Below are positions 33,294 through 47,466 of a stretch of DNA of 64,000 nucleotides, one piece after another. The first letter of the stretch is position 1. Every line of letters begins with the position of its first letter. This stretch comes from Bradyrhizobium sp. CCBAU 53338 (lineage in GTDB: Bacteria > Pseudomonadota > Alphaproteobacteria > Rhizobiales > Xanthobacteraceae). Where the stretch lies: contig NZ_CP030049.1 of assembly GCF_015291665.1 (NCBI RefSeq), positions 434,001-498,000 on the forward strand. The letters are read 5' to 3'. The notes beneath the pieces are model-generated. The model was not told the origin of the DNA. It did no database searches and saw nothing but the letters and a program-made list of their open reading frames with translations. A program made the position numbers and the translations under genes.

Positions 33294-34151
33294 ATGCGGA
33301 CAATCGTACTGGACGATCGCGGCCACGCTTGGGACGCATGTTCTTCAGCTCTGCGTAAATGTTTTCTACACTACCCAGTGACCGAATTCGATTTCCTGAG
33401 TTATCTCATCAATAATATGGGTTTCGTGACAGTTGCTCTGTTCCGCCCCGGGTCGGCACAGATACGAATCCGGTTTGAGACTGCCACCCCAGTCAGCGTT
33501 GCTGCGGCGATCAATCTTGTCAGCGACCTTGGGGTGGAGCGAATGGTCATTTCAAATTCGGTAGACCTCGCCGACAAGTTGTTTTCAACTCGTTCGCAAG
33601 CGGTCACATATATAAATCAGCGGCTAGGCGAGCCTTGCCAGCGAGCGGCGACAAACATTCGATACAGGCAGATGCCGATTGAGACTTTGGTAGGCTGCCA
33701 AGGTCCACTATCCATGCTTTTGTCCTACTGGGACTGTTCGGACCGAACCGCCGATCTGACAGCTCTGAAGAAGGCGTTGTGCTCCCCAGCCGCGGTCAGG
33801 TTCGCCGCAATTGAGGCCGTGGCTGGTCGCCTCACCATTATCGATCTCGGAGCCGGCTTCGAAATCTTCAGCAAGACCTGGCGGGAGAATGCGCCCGGCA
33901 TTCCGGTTGATGAACAACCGGATTATGAATATGGGCGATGGGTGCATCGTATGTACGAGTCCGTCCTAGAAACGCACCAACCTCGCCTAGATGAGGTCGA
34001 TGCCAAGATTCTTCGCCCCCATTTGAACGACAAAGTTCAGCTGTCGTACCAACGCCTGATTGTTCCTTTCAAATACGGAAGGCGAGGAGTCACTCGTCTG
34101 ATCGGCGCGTCGCTAGTGAGACAATCAATCAAACTCTCCAGCGAGTCGTAG
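33294..34151 (+). CDS. Uncharacterised protein, possible PAS-like C-terminal half
   Basis: The chosen start MRTIVLDDRGHAWDACSSAL gives 285 aa; an upstream ATG at 33165 would add 43 unconvincing residues. The N-terminal half is a soluble alpha/beta region (IRIRFETATPVSVAAAINLV). The C-terminal half (about 135-285) runs LLSYWDCSDRTADLTALKKA through YQRLIVPFKYGRRGVTRLIG, whose ending resembles PAS_5-type sensor domains. There are no membrane segments. I do not recognise the protein; it stands alone between decayed cargo and an IS3 remnant. GC content is lower than in the neighbours. Confidence 0.6.
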   Translation: MRTIVLDDRGHAWDACSSALRKCFLHYPVTEFDFLSYLINNMGFVTVALFRPGSAQIRIRFETATPVSVAAAINLVSDLGVERMVISNSVDLADKLFSTRSQAVTYINQRLGEPCQRAATNIRYRQMPIETLVGCQGPLSMLLSYWDCSDRTADLTALKKALCSPAAVRFAAIEAVAGRLTIIDLGAGFEIFSKTWRENAPGIPVDEQPDYEYGRWVHRMYESVLETHQPRLDEVDAKILRPHLNDKVQLSYQRLIVPFKYGRRGVTRLIGASLVRQSIKLSSES

Positions 34152-34599
34152 GTGACGTGCCCATTAGGCCGCCTCACATCAGGAGGTCCGCCGGGAGTCG
34201 ACCAGTGATGATCATCGATGCAGTTAAACAGCTGTCAGACCTGATGAAGCAGCCCATTCATATCAAGTCTCCCCGCAACTGTTTGGTGATCACATGCCAA
34301 CAGCGCGCGATTCAGCAGTTCTTACCTTCGGCTTGAGCCATAACAGCCTGGAAATCCGCAAGCATCTCGTGGCTCGGCATCCAAACGAGACGCATCGCAG
34401 TACCCCGAGCGGCGGGGCGATAAGTTGATCCTGGACAGATCAATCCTTGTATAATCGGCATGACCTGCCACTCATCCGGCAGCGGTTAGAGGCTCAGGGT
34501 TTTGTACGCTGAGCGGCGCGTGTGTAGCAGCGGACGATCGGCGGAGCTGGTCGGGTTTGCGTAACCGGTCGTCCTTGCGGTGAGTTGGACGGCATAGGC
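34152..34599. other. Gap between the 285-aa gene and IS3 remnant
   Basis: No supported gene. The right part probably belongs to the end of the IS3 remnant, but no clean terminal repeat was identified. Confidence 0.35.
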
Positions 34600-35545
34600 C
34601 GCTGGGTGAGGTATTTAGCGACGAGTGAGGGCGCCGGATATCGTAGTCAGCGACCCAGCGGACGATCTTGGCGCGGGTGTCGTCAAGATCGAAAACGGGG
34701 TCTTGTTCAGGAGTTCGTCACGCATCGAGCCGTTGGAGCTTTCGATGAAGCCGTTCTGCATCGGCTTTTTGGGCGCAATGAAGTACCAGTCGATGATTGT
34801 GTCCTTTGCACCAGGCAGCATGGCATTGGAGGTGAAACTCGGTGCCATGGTCGGACACGATCATCCGTAGCTTGCCCCGTCGCTCGACGAACGTCAGCTC
34901 GCGGGCGACGCGCTGGCCCGAGACCGACGTATCCGGAACAGCCCCCCGGCACTTTTTGGTCACGTCATCGACGATGTTGAGAATGCGGAAGTGCCGTCCA
35001 TGCCGAACTGGTCATGAACGAAGTCCAGCGACCAGCGTGCATTGGGCCTGGCCTGCACCAGAATCGGGGCCGGGTCCCCACGGCCTTGCGGCGAGCTCAC
35101 CGCTTGCGGACGCGAGTGCTTCTTCCCGATAATGCCGGTAGATCCGGCTGATCCCCCATGGCTCTGCTTCCCGTCGTAAGAGGACGAACACCCGGCGGTA
35201 GCCGAACGACCGCCGCCGCCCGGTGGCGAGATCGCGCAACCGGCCGCGCAGCTCCGCATCCAGCGGGCGGCTGGACTGATAGCGGATCATCTTCCGGTCC
35301 GCGCTGATGATTGAGCAGGCGCTCCGCACCGACAGGCTCATGACAGCCTGCAGACGGCAGCGCGCGTGGCGGGGGGGCCCCCTCCCCTTCTTTGAAAGGA
35401 GCTCGCGAAGGGCAGCCGCATCGAATCTGCTCGGCCAGAAGCTTCTTCAGCTTCGCATTCTCCTCCTCCAGCGTCTTCAGTCGCTTGACCTCGATCCGCC
35501 GCCAAGAAACACGGTCCGTCTGGCGAGGCCTAACACGCCTCAATG
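34600..35545 (-). pseudogene. IS3-family transposase remnant (orfA end and orfB), frameshifted
   Basis: Reading leftward the minus strand shows the end of OrfA (RIEVKRLKTLEEENAKLKKL), then OrfB segments in changing frames: [79 protein letters not shown] and [23 protein letters not shown] residues are recognisable, but several indels break the frame. It lies immediately downstream of gltB, where gltD could have been. Confidence 0.8.
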
Positions 35546-35658
35546 TTGCATCGCGATCAGTTTGATTTGGTAATTAAAGCTGTCGGCGACGGCCTTGTGT
35601 ATTTACGAGGCGGTCTTCGCGCCCCACTCACCATGAGATCGTTTTCTTACGCCCCGAT

Positions 35659-40380
<4,722 letters not shown>

Positions 40381-42296
40381 TGTATTCCTCTTTCGACATT
40401 GGGTGCACTCCAACTAGCCAGTTCGCATGCGGGTTCTTGCCGCCGTAACAGCACGTGGAGTTTGTCGACGTCCTTCTAGAGATCGAGCGCCTGCAGGCAA
40501 TGTGCCACCGCCATTAGGTTCGCCTACGGCGAAAGCTTGTACGCTGGGTGCCTCGAAAATGCGCTCTTGAATGGATCGAGTTTCTTTGTTTGCACGAGCC
40601 TGGTGAGCCTGGTGAGCAGTAACGCGACGAATGAGATCGATTGCGCAAGTGCTGAGGCCGCCTTGGCGTCAGCCTCGACTGCGAAGACCGCGCCGACCGA
40701 AGCCAGCCCAATCCAGAGCATGCACGTGACAAAAAATGCACGAGATAGTCATGCATAGTTGCATGATGTAACAGGTTTAAACTGGGAATCTCCCGGATGA
40801 CGATGCCAAGCGGTTCACTACTGCGCGCAGGTGCCGGCGCGTGCGTGCCGGTACAGACCCAGCAAATTCGCTCGGTGAACGCCAAGGCATCGCGCGCCCA
40901 ATACCACGCCGCATCGTCTCGTTGAGACCGCGTTGCGGATCACATTATCGGAATCGACATTCACCTCGATAAGCAGGTGAATTCGATCCTGGTCAGCGGA
41001 TCGACAAGATCGCCCTCGCTGGAGTTACCGAGCGTGAATCGGTTGGGCGTCTGAATGCCCATCATTGTACTCTCTGAGTTCGACTGAATTCGTGGGCGGC
41101 GCTTCCGCGCTTGCTCGTAAGGCATTTCAGCCCCATCACATGCCGCATGGACGAACGTCGCCATGGTGTTCTCAATACCGAATTGCTGCGCACTCTGGTC
41201 GAGCAAGCGTTAGGTGGTTTCCCCTTGCAGCCATTTTGTAGAGGCAATAGCCCTTGCTAGCCTGCTCGTCGTCCATTCTCGGCCAACCGGCCGGCATCGA
41301 AATGCCCGCGACGTTAGCACTTGTCTGGATGCGGTGGATTGTCTTGAGCCGCGAGGTACTTGGCCCTTACATTTGGCCCGCATTTGCCGGAAAGATTGCC
41401 TCGGGTTGGCCTCCAGCGGCCGCCATGATAGCCCGTCGCGCCGAGCGAGATCATCGACAGCCCCGCTTCCTTAAGCGGCGGTTTGCGATGATCCGCATAA
41501 AGCTCTCCAGGCAGCAAGTGCACTTGAGCCCGTGCATACAGATTACGCAGATGCGCAGCTTGGTCTTAAGAGCTCAGGCAGTACGGCGGCTACGAGCTGT
41601 CAAAGCCCGAGGCTCGCTGCAGCGGGACGGCATAAGTTGTGAAAACTTCGCCGCGTGATGCTCTGGCGCCTGGACTGAATGTCGAAACGCGCCGACGTTG
41701 TTCGAAGGACTTTGCAAGAAGTTGACCATCGTAGCTTGGCACTCTCCTCTACATGCATGCCCGGGAGCTCGCGAGGGTACAATCTCATGGTCGAAGCATT
41801 CTTCTCCCGCGCCTCATTGTCGCGGGAAGCGGTCAGATGTGGCGCTCATCACGAGAATGCCCAACGCTCAAAAACATCATCGCCGACCGCCACACGGCCG
41901 CCCCGTTTCCGTCGGAACGCAAACGCGCCTACTGTCTGGAACGTGCCAAACTGTTGGCGAACGCGACGGTACCTTTAGTGACACGGTCCGCAATGCGGCG
42001 CATAGGCGATCTGCTGAACAGCACGACGTGCTGCTCAGCAATCGGCCCGAGTTCCTCCGCCGCATTGAAGGAATGCTCCCGACGCGATGCTTCCGGTTCC
42101 GAGAAAGCGATCGAGGGCCAGCTCTAGCGAGTGCGGCGCCGGTTTGCGCGATCGGACTACAGCGACCCGAGCCGCTGTCGATAGGCCGCGGTGCATCTCG
42201 CGAAAAACACGGTTCCGATCCGGAAGAACTGCGCGCGAACTGGCACGGCACCACACCGAAGCTCGGGTTATCGAAAGGTAGATCCAGGCCGCGAAA
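40381..42296. other. Gene-poor region between gltB and the PII gene
   Basis: Nearly 1.9 kb without a convincing gene. A 65-codon minus-strand frame at 40524-40721 (MLWIGLASVGAVFAVEADAK) has two hydrophobic stretches and could be a small membrane protein. An 81-codon minus-strand frame at 40961-41206 has no known domain. The rest shows broken frames of mixed composition, consistent with decayed DNA. Confidence 0.4.
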
Positions 42297-42635
42297 TCAA
42301 AGGGCCGCGGCGTCGGTCTCTCCGGTGCGGATGCGGACCGCGTGGACGAGATTGATGACGAAGATCTTGCCGTCGCCGATCTGCCCGGTTTTCGCAGCGG
42401 ACGTGATGGCCTCGATGGTCTTGTCGACCTGATCAGAAGCGACAGCGACCTCGATCTTGATCTTGGGCAGGAAGTTCACGGCATATTCGGCGCCGCGATA
42501 GATTTCCGTATGGCCCTTCTGACGGCCATATCCCTTGACTTCTGTCACCGTGAGACCGTGAACACCAATGTCGGTCAGGGCGTCACGGACGTCTTCCAGC
42601 TTGAATGGCTTGATAATTGCCATAACCATTTTCAT
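42297..42635 (-). CDS. glnB: Nitrogen regulatory protein PII
   Basis: The start MKMVMAIIKPFKLEDVRDAL gives exactly 112 aa, the canonical PII length. The uridylylation site Tyr51 is present in the T-loop (GRQKGHTEIYRGAEYAVNFL). The second PII signature TGQIGDGKIFVINLVHAVRI and the end RTGETDAAAL are intact. PII trimers sense 2-oxoglutarate, ATP and glutamine and control glutamine synthetase, NtrB and AmtB. No glnA or amtB is adjacent, so glnB and glnK cannot be separated by context. It lies 1.9 kb from gltB. Confidence 0.92.
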   Translation of the reverse strand: MKMVMAIIKPFKLEDVRDALTDIGVHGLTVTEVKGYGRQKGHTEIYRGAEYAVNFLPKIKIEVAVASDQVDKTIEAITSAAKTGQIGDGKIFVINLVHAVRIRTGETDAAAL

Positions 42636-42768
42636 GGGTTCTATCCCCGCTTGGGCCCGGCCCGGAAGTGGCCGGGCGTTTCTCGACTTGTTCGCCACGA
42701 CGGTAAAGTTTCACTACCCGAGCACCCAGGCTCTTGAGATCAAATCCCGTGCCAGATCGCCGCTTTGC

Positions 42769-42948
42769 CTAACGGATTATGAAAACGGGCGGGTCAGCGA
42801 ACTTGCGCGATCGCGAGATCAGCTCCTGCTTGGCCGAGCCAAATTCCAGCGGGTCCTTAGTCAGCGGGCAGACGAGGATCTGCAGCAATTTTTGATCGAA
42901 CACTATTTCAGGGCGTTCGGCGGACGCTGACATCGGCGTCTCCGGCAT
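42769..42948 (-). pseudogene. Trm112-like protein, C-terminally truncated
   Basis: From the start [20 protein letters not shown] the 59-aa product contains the Trm112/YcaR core [20 protein letters not shown] and AKQELISRS. It then departs from the family, which normally goes on with a YPIRDGIPIML-type end. The frame ends early at [11 protein letters not shown]. Only one of the usual conserved elements is complete, so it is probably a non-functional fragment. Confidence 0.65.
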
Positions 42949-43023
42949 TGCCTCTAACAACGCCCCGGCGCATGCCGGCAAAAAAGTGGACGCCGCGTCG
43001 TCTCAGCGTTCATTGCTACTGCG

Positions 43024-43343
43024 TTTGCCCAGACGATGCGGAGACAGAAAAGGCGCAATGGTGCAAGGTCGCCGACCAGCTCCGCCAAAATTGCCCAAGC
43101 TTGCGCGCTTGCTGGCGAGGCTTGGACCGATGTGCTGGCCTATGTGACCTTCTCGCCGCAGCCCCGGACCAAGCAGCACTCCACCACCCAATCGAGGACC
43201 TTAACGACGAGATTAAGCGGTGCACCGAGGTGGTCGGCATCTTCCTGAACGAAGACGCCATCGTACGCCTGATCGGCGCGATCCCGCTCGAGCAAAATAA
43301 TGATGAATGGGCCGTCCAACGCGGCTGTTGCATGACTCTGTAA
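43024..43343 (+). pseudogene. IS256-family transposase C-terminal remnant
   Basis: Two frames together give a recognisable IS256 C-terminus: QKRRNGARSPTSSAKIAQAC, then after a frame change near 43180 the segments DLNDEIKRCTEVVGIFLNED and AIVRLIGAIPLEQNNDEWAV. The catalytic part is missing. It is a dead remnant. Confidence 0.7.
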
Positions 43344-43912
43344 ACCGCTGCCAATGAATGATGCAGCCTTCAGCCTTCAGCCCTCCGGCAATCGCCAGCT
43401 GATCTGCCCGGCTCCTGCCTACGATCGCGGTGATCGCCGCCAGCGACACCACGCAACGGGATACGATTGCCGCGGTCGGGATACCCTGTCATTCTCGTAG
43501 CGCCGGAGCCCAAGGAAAGGATGCAGATGATACATGGGCCTTAGCCCCATCGACAAGCCCACCACCCGCTATCGTTTTCGCCTGTGGGTGGTCACGAGCA
43601 TCGAGTCCCCTGTCCGTTCGCGGCAGGCTGAGCTTAGGAGAGCCGCCGAGCTCAAGCGCCGCAACGGCATGGGCAGCAGGACTTTAGGCCGTTCCAAGGT
43701 CACGAGAACGAAGCCTGCGGCAGATCGGCCGTTTGTCCATCTCTCTTGTTGAGTCCGAGTCATGGAGGAGGGGATCAATCGGTGCGGAGGCCCGCTTGGG
43801 CGCAAGCTGTATTTTTCAAGAGTCTCGGGAATTCTCGATGGCGGGGTTGATCCTGCGGGCATTAGGAACCGGCAGATTGGTCGTCTGCTGGCACTCGGGT
43901 AGGTTATCTTTT
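43344..43912. other. Gap between IS256 remnant and RHE_PE00001-family gene
   Basis: No supported gene. A plus-strand frame from 43534 (MGLSPIDKPTTRYRFRLWVV) of 72 codons has no family I recognise. Confidence 0.35.
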
Positions 43913-45118
43913 TTAGAGAACACCCCAGGCTCGGTAACGCCCTCGTCCAGTGGTCTCGCGCAGACCAAGCTCATTTACGAGACTCAATGCTGCACGCGGT
44001 GTGATATCCAGCTCTTCTGCGATCATGCCGGCAGAAACGACTGGCCGGCTGAAGACGTAATCGATAAGCGCCGGCAATTTCGACGTCGATCGATGGCCGG
44101 CCACCCTTCGAAGCATCAGAGTGCGTTCGTTCAGCCACCTGTCGTGCGTCTTCAGGCCAATCTCACCAGCGGCCGTGATGGCCTCAAGCTCCGCGACGAG
44201 ACGGGTTGCAAGGTCGCGCGAGCGGCGTCGCTCACGCGGGATCGTCTTCAGCCCCTCATGCAGGCAAGCCAGGTGTGAGCGTGCTTTTCTCCGATGACCT
44301 AGCAGCGCAGACGTAAGCAGCTGGCCAAGCCAGGGTCGGTGCTGAAGGGGCTCGAGACTGCGCCAGCTGTCCGCGGCAATGGCCGCCGCGAGCGTCGGAG
44401 GCAGGCTCCTGCTTTGCTGAAGGCCGCGTCTCCAGACGGCAAGACGCTTTTCTTCGTCCCAATCGGGGTCGTAGACCAGTGGATCCCGCTCGGTCATTCG
44501 ACGGAGATCGCTGGTTAAGATCTGGTCGGTCTTGGCGATCGCGGCGTCGATTTCTGCGAAAGCCTGCGCGAGTCCGTCATTGCTCTGAGTTACAGAAGAG
44601 TAGTCGTGGGTTCTCGGCACATGGCTGTCCTGCTCCGCCTCATGATGCGTAGTTCCGATGTTCGGCGGTTCGCAGTCCTCCTCTTCTATTCCATTTGTGC
44701 CGGCTAACCCGCGCAGATCGGTGATCCCGACGGACGAGAGAGCCCAGTCGGGGCCCTCGCGGTGAATGCGCCGGCGGGCGCGGAGTACATCGCGAGCTCG
44801 GCTCAGCTCGTGAGTTGGCGCACGAACATCCATGCCAGCGTCATGAAGAACGAGATCTTCGAGGTGGACGAGTTCGCCTTCCAGCCATAGAGTGGCGCAT
44901 GCGTCGGTGAAGTGCGTCCGACTAATCCAACCGTCTCGGATTGGGCTTTTCGCAAGGCGCTCATCTAGACGGGCTAAAGCATCTTCCGCGGCTGCGAGCG
45001 GAAGTGCAATCGCCGACCAGGGCAACGGTTCTGGTATTTTGTAGCTACTAGACAACGCCTTGATAACTTTGATGAGAATCGGCGACACGGAAGCTATCAT
45101 GTCGCTAATTTCCGTCAT
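43913..45118 (-). CDS. RHE_PE00001-family protein (DUF1612/HTH)
   Basis: The 401-aa protein matches the RHE_PE00001 family found beside repABC genes: N-terminal PLPWSAIALPLAAAEDALAR and WISRTHFTDACATLWLEGEL VHLEDLVLHDA, central DUF1612 region (LGHRRKARSHLACLHEGLKT), and C-terminal winged helix (VSAGMIAEELDITPRAALSL VNELGLRETTGRGRYRAWGV). The fold suggests DNA binding. The family is repeatedly linked to plasmids of Rhizobiales, but its role is not established. An operator-like palindrome overlaps its start. It lies 500 bp from the first parS site. Confidence 0.85.
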   Translation of the reverse strand: MTEISDMIASVSPILIKVIKALSSSYKIPEPLPWSAIALPLAAAEDALARLDERLAKSPIRDGWISRTHFTDACATLWLEGELVHLEDLVLHDAGMDVRAPTHELSRARDVLRARRRIHREGPDWALSSVGITDLRGLAGTNGIEEEDCEPPNIGTTHHEAEQDSHVPRTHDYSSVTQSNDGLAQAFAEIDAAIAKTDQILTSDLRRMTERDPLVYDPDWDEEKRLAVWRRGLQQSRSLPPTLAAAIAADSWRSLEPLQHRPWLGQLLTSALLGHRRKARSHLACLHEGLKTIPRERRRSRDLATRLVAELEAITAAGEIGLKTHDRWLNERTLMLRRVAGHRSTSKLPALIDYVFSRPVVSAGMIAEELDITPRAALSLVNELGLRETTGRGRYRAWGVL

Positions 45119-45143
45119 AGCGACATAGCTTCAACTGCTATGA
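45115..45143. promoter_or_regulatory. Operator-like inverted repeat at the RHE_PE00001-family start
   Basis: Perfect arms tcatagc (45115-45121) and gctatga (45137-45143) are separated by 15 bases and overlap the start codon at 45118. Placement suits autorepression by the encoded helix-turn-helix protein. Confidence 0.45.
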
Positions 45144-45628
45144 TGAGCGTGCAAGCGTTAGTGCCGATCGGTCTTTAAACCGATGTCGGAGTCCTAGCCT
45201 CTATTCTCCTTCCTCGGCCGTCCGCCTGTAGAGCTGTAGAGCAACCCGGTTGGCATCATTACTACCGGCGGGGGCAGTTGCTGGGCGGCTCATCTACAAG
45301 CGGCGATGGCCCCCCACTGGGCCCCGCATGAGTCTGGCGCATGATTAGGCAGTCTGTAGCGGCGGTGCGAAGGTCATATCGAGAACTACCCCTCGCGGAG
45401 ATAGCAGCCAGATTTGGCGAGTAGGCGTGGCAACGGTCGTCTTGAAGAGTTCAGTTCCGACCAGCTAACGGCGTATCGGCGGATGGTCAAAGAACGGTTA
45501 CGAGACTTCTTCAAGAAGGGTTCGAACGATTAGCCAACCGTAGTTCGATTTGGAGCTTCGCGGGCCTTCACTCGCTCTGGCCAGTCGTGAGAACGCCTGT
45601 ATCAAAGGCCTAGATTGAGCTAGGCTGT

Positions 45629-45644
45629 GTTGTCAGCTGACAAC
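45629..45644. promoter_or_regulatory. parS-like palindrome 1
   Basis: The perfect 16-bp palindrome gttgtcagctgacaac fits the published repABC parS pattern GTTNNNNGCNNNNAAC. It is a predicted RepB-binding site. Confidence 0.85.
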
Positions 45645-45769
45645 GTTTTGCTGCGAAGTGTTGGTGTCGGATTCACCATTAAAATGCATTAACCATGTTT
45701 CGCCGGACGCGCGGGCTACAAGTGCTCGAATGGGCGACCCGTCGGAATTCTGCAGATCACCTAGGAGGT

Positions 45770-45785
45770 GTTGTCAGCTGACAAC
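45770..45785. promoter_or_regulatory. parS-like palindrome 2
   Basis: Second identical copy of gttgtcagctgacaac, 141 bp from the first. Confidence 0.85.
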
Positions 45786-45843
45786 GCCGACTCGCCTGCT
45801 TTCTCATCGCGCCTCTTTTGCCCTCCCCCACATCGCACAAGAT

Positions 45844-45859
45844 GTTGTCAGCTGACAAC
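45844..45859. promoter_or_regulatory. parS-like palindrome 3
   Basis: Third identical copy of gttgtcagctgacaac, 74 bp from the second. Confidence 0.85.
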
Positions 45860-46131
45860 AGTACGGGGGCCGACCGCAGACTACGAGACAAAGGCTCTTG
45901 AGCCGGTTCCGAGCGGGGATCGTCTCGAGCGGGATGGATCCATCCGAGCGGTAAATTGCCGGATCAACAATGTAGTTTCCTCAAGCGCCTTACCCGACCA
46001 GTCCATCTGTGTCGGTTTGGGGTGCAGTCTAGTCCCCGCTGGGACTGTCGAGGCTCGACCAAAAGTTGGAGGCCCCTTCGGGGGCAGTGGCGTGGTATGC
46101 GAGTACTTCAATCGCGCGGGTTGCATGGTCC

Positions 46132-47466
46132 ACCGGGTTGATTCCTGACATTTTGGACCGGGCTGATGCCTGACAATATTCGATCATTGTTCTCCTGTCT
46201 GCGGCGTTTCCTGCGCGATGCGGAGCCGCGCGCGCGGCGGAGCAAAGCGCAGGAAACGCCGCTCGCAATTGATCAGCCCGAGATCGCGACCGCAGAAGCG
46301 CACGAGGTGGCCGCTAGTGTCGTGCTCACAGAGGCCGACGAGCTCACCTGCGAGCGCCTCGCCAACGAAAACGTGCTCGCCGCGCCATTTGATATCGCCG
46401 GTGGGACGCACCCGGCGAACCTCGTGATCGGCGTCGTACCAAGGGTCATCGAGACGGCGTGGCAAGGTGCGCGAGGGCGACTGCCAGAGTTTGACGGGCG
46501 GCATCTGGTCGAGCGCCTCATGTGGCCGCTCCTGGTTGAAGTGGTGGCGGAAGGCATCGAAGCGGCGTTGCTGCTCGGCGACCGTTGCCGCGGGCGGCTT
46601 CGTGGTCTGGGCCTTCAGCGTGCGGTGCATGCGCTCGTGCCGGCCGTTGTCCTGCGGGCTCGCCGGGGGGATGTAGCGCGGTTCGATACCGAGCTTGAGC
46701 CACCATACCGAGAGCGCCGAAAGGCCGCCCGCCCCCGTCGATCCAAACGGTGCACCATTGTCGGAGCGGATCGCGGCGGGAAGGCCGATGTCCTTGAAAA
46801 CACGTTCCAGGGCGCTCCTGACGCCCGCCCCCGTCGGATCGACGATGCGCACTTCGATAAGATAGCGGCTCGCCGCATCGGTGATGGTCAGCGGATCGCA
46901 GCGGTTGCCGTCGCGGGTTCGGAACCAGCCCTTGAAGTCGATCGCCCATTCTTCGTTGGGTGCGCTTGCCGGCGCCGCCACCTCGCCTTGCGCAATCGCC
47001 CGGCGTCGGCGCCGACGCGCCTCGACCAGGCCCTCACGCTTCAGGATGTCGCCGATCGTCGAGGCTGCCGGCCAGTCGACCTCCGGCCGCTCATGCTCAA
47101 GCCATGCCTTGATCTTCTTCGGGCCGAAATGCGGAAACCGCTGCCGCGTCGCGACGATGCGATCGGCCAGCCGCCCCGCCGTCGCATGCGGGCAACTCGC
47201 CGCCGCGTGGCTGCGCTCCTCGAACCAGCGCCGCTCCCCGCTCTCCCGACGCCGCTTCCAGACGTAGAACGTCTCTCGGCTGACGCCGTGCCGCGCGCAC
47301 AGCTCCGTCACCGAAAATGCCCCCGTCTCGTACTCTCGAAACAACGCGACACGCTCCTCCACAGGACTGCTCTCCCTGAAAGGCATCGCCTGATCCTCCT
47401 TCGAATCAGACGAGCCTTGCCTGTCAGGAATCAACCCGGTCTAATCTGTCAGCACTCAGCCCGGTC
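46132..47466 (-). mobile_element. IS481-family insertion sequence
   Basis: The element of about 1.3 kb is bounded by tandem end repeats. On the left, accgggttgattcctgaca (46132-46150) and accgggctgatgcctgaca (46157-46175). On the right, inverted, tgtcaggaatcaacccggt (47423-47441) and tgtcagcactcagcccggt (47448-47466). The transposase gene is intact, so it may still be active. It lies between parS copies 3 and 4. Confidence 0.8.
46184..47386 (-). CDS. IS481-family transposase
   Basis: The start MPFRESSPVEERVALFREYE gives 400 aa. An N-terminal helix-turn-helix (FSVTELCARHGVSRETFYVW) is followed by an rve integrase core with DDE residues in EWAIDFKGWFRTRDGN, AAIRSDNGAPFGS and DNGRHERMHRTLKAQ. 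The C-terminal part (PTGDIKWRGEHVFVGEALAG) is typical of IS481 enzymes. The single uninterrupted frame between matching inverted ends suggests a functional element. Confidence 0.93.
   Translation of the reverse strand: MPFRESSPVEERVALFREYETGAFSVTELCARHGVSRETFYVWKRRRESGERRWFEERSHAAASCPHATAGRLADRIVATRQRFPHFGPKKIKAWLEHERPEVDWPAASTIGDILKREGLVEARRRRRRAIAQGEVAAPASAPNEEWAIDFKGWFRTRDGNRCDPLTITDAASRYLIEVRIVDPTGAGVRSALERVFKDIGLPAAIRSDNGAPFGSTGAGGLSALSVWWLKLGIEPRYIPPASPQDNGRHERMHRTLKAQTTKPPAATVAEQQRRFDAFRHHFNQERPHEALDQMPPVKLWQSPSRTLPRRLDDPWYDADHEVRRVRPTGDIKWRGEHVFVGEALAGELVGLCEHDTSGHLVRFCGRDLGLINCERRFLRFAPPRARLRIAQETPQTGEQ

Larger units (their letters stand above)
45119..46131. other. Plasmid maintenance intergenic region with three parS sites
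   Basis: No convincing gene is present. It carries three of the five parS-like palindromes, listed separately. A short plus-strand frame ending near 45530 (SSDQLTAYRRMVKERLRDFF) is unrecognised. Confidence 0.45.
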
